A stretch of 64,000 bases of DNA from Actinocatenispora sp963805605 (GTDB lineage: Bacteria; Actinomycetota; Actinomycetes; Mycobacteriales; Micromonosporaceae), in NCBI GenBank assembly GCA_963805605.1, contig CAWDUX010000001.1, positions 1-64,000 on the forward strand, in the 5' to 3' direction. Shown here in pieces: positions 58,280 through 64,000 of the stretch. The notes beneath the pieces are model-generated. The model saw only the letters and a program-made list of their open reading frames with translations, had not been told where the DNA came from and searched no databases. Within the stretch, counting starts at the first letter, position 1. Each line of letters begins with the position of its first letter. Both the position numbers and the translations under genes were made by a program.

Positions 58280-60954
58280 CAGGTCACCTTCACTTCCGGA
58301 ATGGGTGGCAGTGCAACTGCGATGCGGCCGGGTTCATGGACCCGGCAGCAGATCCAGTACGGCCGGTGCATGCCGGCCGGTAGCATGATCTCGAACGTGT
58401 ACGGCTGGTCGGCGGTGAGTGCGAGCTGTTCGCGTGTCACGATCCGTCCGTCTGCTGCCTCGGCCGGGAGCACGTTGCCGGGTACCAAAACGATGGATAG
58501 CGTCAGGTGCGGGCAGTCGGCATCGGCTTGGATCGTGATCCGGCGCCGTCGGGTCAGCGGGCGTACCGCCGGACGGTGTACCCGGTAGGTCAGGGTGACG
58601 GCGCGCGGCGGCACCGTCACCTTCGCAGGCAAAGACCGTGCCGACCCGGACGGGCCGTTCTCGCCGAGGAGCCGGACCTCGACGGCGCCTCCTTCGGGGT
58701 CTGTGCGGATCCGGCAGCAGCCTTCCTCCCTGTATTGGGCACGGGTGATCAGGCGGGCCCTGGTACCGCCTATGGTGACCTCTGCTAGCCCGCCAGAGTC
58801 GGGCCAGACCCAGGACAGCACCGCCAGGTCACCGTCGCGCCGGCAGCGCAACGTGTCGGCGGGATCGATGAATTCGACCGCGGCTGGGACGCCGACAGTC
58901 GCTCGGGTGCCGTGGACGCTGAACGGCGTGTACACCACACGACCGGCTGGCGCCTCGTGGTCCATGGTGGTGCGGCCGGCGTCGAGCTGACGTTTGCCGT
59001 GGGCCTCCCGGCCGTACCCCTCGACCTCGTCGACGCCGACGATGTCCCCGGATGACCAGCGTGATGGGCTGGTGGAGCAGCGCAGCCGGACCTGGACGGC
59101 GGGGTCTGTCCAGCGCAGGCGCACGACAGTGCGCCCGTGTATGCGGCTGGCCTGGGTGGTCAGGTCGGTCACGGGACCGACCGTCTCGTGCGGGGTGGTG
59201 GTCAGGAGGACCGACTGCGCGGGCCGGTACCGACCGGTCGGGTCCCGGTAGACGGCGGTGAGCGCGTAGTGGTACTCAATGCCAAGCTCGACGGCCGTGT
59301 CTACGAAGAAGTTGCCGGCCCCGGTCACCAGTATCTCCAGCCCATCCTGCGGGCCGGTCGGCGGCCGGTCGGTGCGCCTGCGCACCCACACAGTGGCCAG
59401 GGCTGGGATGGCGGTCCACGAGCCGGTGACCTGGTGTGTCTCGGTTGTCAGAGCCACGTTCGACAGTGGTGGGAGCAGGGTCGTCGCGGCATGGCAGGCC
59501 ATGGACCAGGGCCGGCCGTCCATCGACGCGAATACCGCGTACCGGAGGTCGTGGGCGATCGGAACGTTCTGGTCGGTGACGATGGTGTCGGTAGTCTCAC
59601 AGATGAGCTCCCCGTCCCGCTCATTGACCGGTGGTGTATCGGAGCGTCGTAGGACTCGGTAGCGGATCGCAGCGGCGGAGGACAGCGGCGCACGCCACGA
59701 CAAGGTGAGCTGGGTGTCCGCCGACGTCACGGTCACATCCCGGGGAGCAGGTGACGACAACCGAGCGCGCAGCATGGTGACCGAGTCGTCGGCTGAATTG
59801 ATCTCCTCTGCCCTGGCCAGGAACCGTTCCGCGTCGGACTCCATGCCGGCCTGTGCCGCCTGTTTGGCGCGGGCGACCAACGCATCGAACTTGGTCTGGG
59901 CGTCGCATACGAGCGTGGTGGCCAATTCGTGGTCGCTGGTGCTGCCAGCCATGAAGGTGAGGGCGTTGCGGGCGCTTGACAGCTCCCCGGCCGCCAGCAG
60001 CGACCGGATCTCGGCCAACCCGGCGACCGCATCCGCTGGCGCTGGAGTGGCGGCCAGGCTTACCGTCAGCAGCGCCGCCTCGTCGGATACCAGGCCGAGC
60101 TGTGTGGCCCGGCGGAGCAGGAACGCCTCACCGAGCTTGCTGCCATGCGCACGCAGCTCGTCGACGACGTGAAAGAGGGAGATGGTCGACAGGTCGGCTC
60201 CCGCCTCCACGGCGGTGCGCAGCACGGCCAGTACCGACTTGCGGGTGCGGGTGTGCGGGGAGTCGGCGGTGGCCTCCGCGCTCCTGATCCGGGTGCGCAA
60301 CGTGTCGGCGTCCAGCCGCAGCCTCGGATGCTCGGGAACATGGAAGCCGCCCAGGATACGGAACGCACTGCCCAGGCCGGGATGCAGCAGGTGGGGCACG
60401 GTGGCCAGCTCCAGCTCGGTCAGCCCGCGACACAGCTGCCGGTAGGCGACGGTGCCGAGCCCACTGCTGTCGGGTAGCTCGACCACGTCCACGACGGTCA
60501 GCCCCGCGGACGTGACGGCTGCGGCAACCTGGTCCAGTCGCAGCTCGGACTGGGTCTCCTGCAGCTGGGTCAGTTGCGTGCGTGTGATGAGCAAGGTGGC
60601 GCCGCGGCTCGCCCGTAGGTCAGCGACGAGCTGCTTGAAGACCGGCTGTAATCGCTCGGCCTGCTGGTCTGCGTGCGCCTTCCACCATGCCAGATCATTG
60701 ACTGCGTCCCCGTGTTGGCGCTGGAGTTCCTCGTCGGCACTGATGAAACGCTTGCACACCTCGCCTCGGTTGCCGGGCCGGTTGGCGCCCTGGTTCCAGA
60801 AGGCACGTACCTGGCGCAGCCGTTCTGCCAGCTGCTGCCTCGTGAAGTCGGGCCGCACCGCGTATCGGACGAACAGATCGGCTGGCAGCGCGGTGCGGCG
60901 GTTCCGCAGCGGCCTGATCACCTCTCGGTCGTACCGGTCCTGATCGAATGACAT
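58279..60954 (-). CDS. Large FN3-domain protein of the Hsp70 operon (SaeA-like)
   Basis: The 891-residue protein starts SFDQDRYDREVIRPLRNRRT. Residues 1-390 are helical and charged (FTRQQLAERLRQVRAFWNQG), a possible J-like or Hsp70-docking region. From about 395 on, fibronectin type III-like beta modules repeat (PRDVTVTSADTQLTLSWRAP, LSNVALTTETHQVTGSWTAI, GRTVVRLRWTDPAVQVRLRC). The end is IAVALPPIPEVKV. There is no signal peptide, so it is intracellular. Similar FN3 proteins, named SaeA in comparative studies, lie next to Hsp70 genes in actinomycetes; the match is from memory. It is separated from hsp70 by only 4 bp. Confidence 0.65.
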   Translation of the reverse strand: MSFDQDRYDREVIRPLRNRRTALPADLFVRYAVRPDFTRQQLAERLRQVRAFWNQGANRPGNRGEVCKRFISADEELQRQHGDAVNDLAWWKAHADQQAERLQPVFKQLVADLRASRGATLLITRTQLTQLQETQSELRLDQVAAAVTSAGLTVVDVVELPDSSGLGTVAYRQLCRGLTELELATVPHLLHPGLGSAFRILGGFHVPEHPRLRLDADTLRTRIRSAEATADSPHTRTRKSVLAVLRTAVEAGADLSTISLFHVVDELRAHGSKLGEAFLLRRATQLGLVSDEAALLTVSLAATPAPADAVAGLAEIRSLLAAGELSSARNALTFMAGSTSDHELATTLVCDAQTKFDALVARAKQAAQAGMESDAERFLARAEEINSADDSVTMLRARLSSPAPRDVTVTSADTQLTLSWRAPLSSAAAIRYRVLRRSDTPPVNERDGELICETTDTIVTDQNVPIAHDLRYAVFASMDGRPWSMACHAATTLLPPLSNVALTTETHQVTGSWTAIPALATVWVRRRTDRPPTGPQDGLEILVTGAGNFFVDTAVELGIEYHYALTAVYRDPTGRYRPAQSVLLTTTPHETVGPVTDLTTQASRIHGRTVVRLRWTDPAVQVRLRCSTSPSRWSSGDIVGVDEVEGYGREAHGKRQLDAGRTTMDHEAPAGRVVYTPFSVHGTRATVGVPAAVEFIDPADTLRCRRDGDLAVLSWVWPDSGGLAEVTIGGTRARLITRAQYREEGCCRIRTDPEGGAVEVRLLGENGPSGSARSLPAKVTVPPRAVTLTYRVHRPAVRPLTRRRRITIQADADCPHLTLSIVLVPGNVLPAEAADGRIVTREQLALTADQPYTFEIMLPAGMHRPYWICCRVHEPGRIAVALPPIPEVKVT

Positions 60955-60958
60955 CGGA

Positions 60959-62608
60959 TCAGGCTCGGACCGTCACCGCGGACAGGGCACGGCGTGCCCT
61001 GCTGACCTCCTCCTGGCTAAGGACGCTGATCCGGGCCGTAATGGTCAGCGATTTCTCACTCTTTGGCTCCACGCCACGCAGGACGAGAGCACCCTCGACA
61101 TCGATGGTCAGGTGAAGGTCGATTGGGGAGTTCCTGGGCAGTGATGGTAGGCCGGAGATGCTCGCCACGCCGTCGGTGATTACCGCGACGTTGGCGGTCA
61201 GCTCCCTGCTCTCCTCGGAACCGGCCTGCTCGTACAGTTCGATGGCGATCTCGTCCTGCTGGTCGACAAGCGTCGCCACCCCGTGGTCGACGGTGATCGG
61301 CAACGGTTCGTTGGCATGGACGAGATGCATGATGTAGGAGGCGGTGTCGGGATCGTCCTCCCATCCCGCCACATCGGTGTCGACGACCTTCACGCCGAAC
61401 GCCTTGGGCAGTACGGTGTCGACCGTCTTGGTCATGACCGACAATTGGGTGGTGGTGATCCCGGTACGGCGGGATATGTCCGCGAGCCGTTCGTCCCGCG
61501 CCTCGGGGGTGGACTGTCCCTCACCGTCCCAATCCCACAGCGCGCGCCCCAGCGCGTAACGTGCGGCGCCTTTCGCCACGGCGAGGTCGGGGTCGTGTAG
61601 TCGGGGGTTCCAGCCGAATTCGGCACGCAGCCGCTCGGCGACCATGGGCATCTTGGTGGAGCCGCCCACCAGGAGCACATCGTCGATGGTGGCGGCGGGC
61701 TCCTTTTCTTTGAGGACGTCGAGTGTGCGTCGCGTGTACTCGATAGTCCGGTCCATCAGGTCGGCAGTGATCTCGGCAAATTCCTGCCGGGTGACCTCAA
61801 GCTGTACCGACGATCCGGCGAAGCGCAGCATCACGGGTCGCGACTCGACCTGACTGAGTTGCCGCTTGGTCTCCTCCGCTGTGAGAGCCAGTTCCTGCAT
61901 GAACTGTTCGTTGTCGCCCGGGTCCTCGGCCGGCGCAGCCTCCTGGACGAACCTGTCTCGGAGGTGTTCGATCAGCTTCTGGTCCCAGTCGACGCCGCCA
62001 AGTTCCTGGTCGCCGTCGGTGCAGAGCACGTGGATCCGCTCGCCCGAGACCCGGATGACGGTGGTGTCGAAGGTACCGCCCCCCAGGTCGTAGACGAGAA
62101 TTGTGCGCTCGCCGTCGACCACGTCGTACTCCAGTGCAGCGGCGACCGGCTCGGGCACGATTCCTAGCACCTCGAGGCCGGCGATTTCGCCGGCCTGGCG
62201 GGTCGCCTGCCGTTCCCGCATGCCGAAGTATGCCGGCACGGTGATCACGGCGCGACGGACGTCACGCCGGAGCGCATCCCGTGCGTCGTCGGCGAGACGG
62301 CGCAGGATCACCGCCGAGATCGACTCCGGCGTGTACGTCTCCCCGTCGAACGACCATTCACGTGACTTGCCCATCTCTCGCTTGATCAGGCGGACAACCC
62401 GGTCCGGGTAGAGCGTCGCGACCTCCTTGGCAGTCTGTCCGACCACGAAGTTGGTGACGTTCTCGAAGTACACGACCGATGGCGTCGTCTCGCTGTTGGT
62501 GAGCGGGCTGCGGATGATCGACGGCCTACCTGCCTCGTCCACATAGGAGATTGCAGAGTAGGTAGTGCCGAGGTCGATGCCGAAGTAGGTGTCGATCGGT
62601 TCGGACAT
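60959..62608 (-). CDS. DnaK/Hsp70-family ATPase, short form
   Basis: This 549-residue Hsp70 has phosphate-1 YFGIDLGTTYSAISYVDE, the connect motif RRAVITVPAYFGMRERQATR, phosphate-2 LVYDLGGGTFDTTVIRVSG, and adenosine motif VLLVGGSTKMPMVAERL. The substrate-binding beta domain follows (LPKAFGVKVVDTDVAGWEDD, LPSLPRNSPIDLHLTIDVEG). It stops soon after, so the helical lid of housekeeping DnaK (about 610-640 residues) and its EEVD-like tail are missing. It is dedicated to this operon rather than general folding. The start is ATG 62608, with AGGAGCC upstream. Confidence 0.9.
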   Translation of the reverse strand: MSEPIDTYFGIDLGTTYSAISYVDEAGRPSIIRSPLTNSETTPSVVYFENVTNFVVGQTAKEVATLYPDRVVRLIKREMGKSREWSFDGETYTPESISAVILRRLADDARDALRRDVRRAVITVPAYFGMRERQATRQAGEIAGLEVLGIVPEPVAAALEYDVVDGERTILVYDLGGGTFDTTVIRVSGERIHVLCTDGDQELGGVDWDQKLIEHLRDRFVQEAAPAEDPGDNEQFMQELALTAEETKRQLSQVESRPVMLRFAGSSVQLEVTRQEFAEITADLMDRTIEYTRRTLDVLKEKEPAATIDDVLLVGGSTKMPMVAERLRAEFGWNPRLHDPDLAVAKGAARYALGRALWDWDGEGQSTPEARDERLADISRRTGITTTQLSVMTKTVDTVLPKAFGVKVVDTDVAGWEDDPDTASYIMHLVHANEPLPITVDHGVATLVDQQDEIAIELYEQAGSEESRELTANVAVITDGVASISGLPSLPRNSPIDLHLTIDVEGALVLRGVEPKSEKSLTITARISVLSQEEVSRARRALSAVTVRA

Positions 62609-62641
62609 GACGGCTCCTTGCCTGGATGGTGGGCGGGTTGG

Positions 62642-63238
62642 CTACGCGTGGGCGCTTTCGGGCGTTTCGGGCGGCCGCCAGAGGGCGACCCGTACGGTGG
62701 CGGGCCGAACCGTGCGCTCGGCGACGACGTCCCAGTAGCCGGCGGTGACGAGTTCCGCGATGGTGCTGTCGGCGTCGGGGTGGTCGGCGTTGATGGTGTC
62801 AGTGGCCCGGTGCAGTCTCGGCTCGAACGGATCGCCGACCGCTGGGCTCAGCGCTTCGACGCCACACCTCTCCAGAGTCTGGGTGACACTGCTCGCGAAA
62901 GAGGTGAGTAGCCCGGCCATCTGAGCAGTGGTGACCTCGGCCGGCAGGCCCTGACTCTGCCGCAGCAGATCGTCGTGCAGCCGACACAGGTCGGTCAGGA
63001 CCGGCAGGAGAAGCAGTTGCCGTTCCCCGGTGCGGAGCCGTTGGTTCTCCTCATGCAGACGATCGATGACTCGTTCACGGGAGGTAGCGCGTTCGTGGTC
63101 GGTGTGTAGCTGCGCCCGAATCTCGTCGAGTACGGACCCGATCCGGTCCAGATCGGTGTCGCTGACGGCCGCGTCGTTCTCCGGTGGCCCTTCGGACGAT
63201 GCAGAATCGAAATCAGACTTATCACACATAGCGCTCAC
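62642..63238 (-). CDS. GrpE-like nucleotide exchange factor
   Basis: The start is GTG 63238, or more likely ATG 63227-63229 (CDKSDFDSASSEGPPEND). An acidic N-terminus and a coiled coil (RERVIDRLHEENQRLRTGER) lead into the GrpE-like head (LLLLPVLTDLCRLHDDLLRQ, TLERCGVEALSPAVGDPFEP, LHRATDTINADHPDADSTIA). The end is VRPATVRVALWRP. About 195 residues. It should drive ADP release from the adjacent Hsp70. First gene of the operon; the region upstream to 63290 is AT-rich and likely carries the promoter. Confidence 0.82.
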   Translation of the reverse strand: MSAMCDKSDFDSASSEGPPENDAAVSDTDLDRIGSVLDEIRAQLHTDHERATSRERVIDRLHEENQRLRTGERQLLLLPVLTDLCRLHDDLLRQSQGLPAEVTTAQMAGLLTSFASSVTQTLERCGVEALSPAVGDPFEPRLHRATDTINADHPDADSTIAELVTAGYWDVVAERTVRPATVRVALWRPPETPESAHA

Positions 63239-64000
63239 ATAGAGTTTGATGGAGACAATAACCTGACAAGATACAGAAGCACCAGTCTACTCAATCATGG
63301 CAAGCGGGCTAGAATGGTGTGCTGATACCGACAGTCGACCAGAAGACGACCGGCCGCTGGCGGGGCAGGCAGATCCGGCTTTGTCCGACTGTTCCCGGAG
63401 CGTTCTTCGCACGTCGGCAGGACCAGCACCGGATCATGAGGCCGTCATCGACAACCTCGCTGGAATGCGCCGCGTGGGTTCGACGGTCGTCGGGTGATGG
63501 TCGAGGTCTATCGGCTCAATGTGGAATGGTGCCGCTGTCGCGCGTCAGGAACGCATCGCGCTGGAGTAGATTGCGGAACAGCCGGACGGCTCGGTTCGGC
63601 TGCCGTTCGGCTGCCTGCGTTCCAGTTCGCCCCAGAGCTACGGCCATGCCCGGTCGTGCCGGAGATAAACCTTCTCCTCGACGCGGACGACAACCCCTGT
63701 GGCGTCGGGATCAACTGTGGTTGGTCGGAGTGCCGGCGGAGCGGCTCCGGCGCGTTTGACGATACGATGCTGACCGCGGCAGCCCGAGCCGTTGTTGAGG
63801 CGGGGTAATCGTGCTCTACTCCACGCCACCGTCTGCCTCCAGATGACACCGAATTGGATTGTGCTCCCGGGAGCGACACCGCCGTACCGAACCGTCGCGG
63901 TACCCGTACACGCGGCGGTGGGCACACTGGCTGCGCGTCGTGGCGCCGTGGGCGCAGAGCCCGGCCTGGTTGTCCAAGCAGGACCTAGTAGTACTTTGTC
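63239..64000. other. Region upstream of the chaperone/GTPase operon, no supported gene
   Basis: Bases 63239-63300 are AT-rich relative to the surroundings and likely contain the grpE promoter. From 63297 to 63808 there are short plus-strand frames (one ends VIDNLAGMRRVGSTVVG, another VEVYRLNVEWCRCRASGTHR to TMLTAAARAVVEAG). They look like pieces of one broken gene, but no family is recognisable. No terminal repeats, tRNA or attachment site is visible up to the right edge. Confidence 0.35.

Noticed and set aside
63297..63925. Possible transposase or regulator at the right edge
   Set aside because: Only short, mutually exclusive frames on both strands; no motif strong enough to name a family.
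1..64000. CRISPR array
   Set aside because: No short direct repeats with regular spacing were seen; the only strong repeats are the RHS blocks, the gene A/B modules and the IS ends.

Overview
The window is high-GC actinomycete DNA, and almost all of it is accessory. Several gene types point to the Actinomycetota: DUF397 proteins paired with DUF5753 helix-turn-helix regulators, RHS polymorphic toxins with Hint pre-toxin domains, GTG/TTG starts, stop-start overlaps, and GC-rich third codon positions. A Micromonosporaceae-like host would fit but is not proven. I see no rRNA, tRNA or CRISPR array and no housekeeping operon.

Region 1 (1-20.3 kb) is a scrambled, repeat-rich zone. It holds a broken secreted protein, a frameshifted SAM methyltransferase, a RibD-like reductase coupled to an rRNA-adenine-methylase-like gene (with a second methylase copy at 7.9 kb), and two near-identical 1.45-kb RHS blocks (4822-6268 and 13865-15313). 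Each RHS block has its own toxin tip and adjacent immunity gene. The second tip is a deaminase cut by an IS630 element next to its catalytic motif. An IS66 element sits 20 bp upstream of a regulator gene. A 'hairpin - gene A - gene B - hairpin' cassette occurs twice (11.48-12.19 and 19.62-20.32 kb). Fragments of RibD, DUF397, FtsX and DUF5753 genes lie at the junctions.

Region 2 (20.4-27.3 kb, minus strand) is a complete type I Wadjet anti-plasmid operon, jetA-jetB-jetC-jetD.

Region 3 (27.67-52.6 kb, plus strand) runs divergently from a 358-bp shared regulatory gap that contains dyad symmetries. It is a class 1 DISARM system (drmD, drmMI, drmA, drmB, drmC) with a DUF262 protein and a HipA-like kinase inserted between drmMI and drmA. 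It continues without a clear break into an N6-methylase-like protein with a degenerate catalytic motif, a Ser/Thr kinase with a repeat tail, a RelE-like/UvrD helicase fusion, and a GmrSD-type DUF262-HNH nuclease.

Region 4 (53.0-63.2 kb, minus strand) is a tightly coupled operon: GrpE-like, Hsp70, a large FN3 protein, a zinc-ribbon GTPase, a GAP1-type protein, a membrane-anchored zinc-ribbon GTPase and a tiny membrane protein. It resembles the chaperone/GTPase conflict systems predicted by comparative genomics in multicellular bacteria. As far as I know it has little experimental characterisation, and it is the best candidate here for an undescribed system.

Single-base indels break many frames in the most GC-rich stretch (about 27.7-49 kb) and in jetB-jetD, while the IS elements and Region 4 are clean. 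The reading sense is otherwise preserved. I therefore treat these genes as real, with sequencing or assembly indels likely and genuine decay possible.
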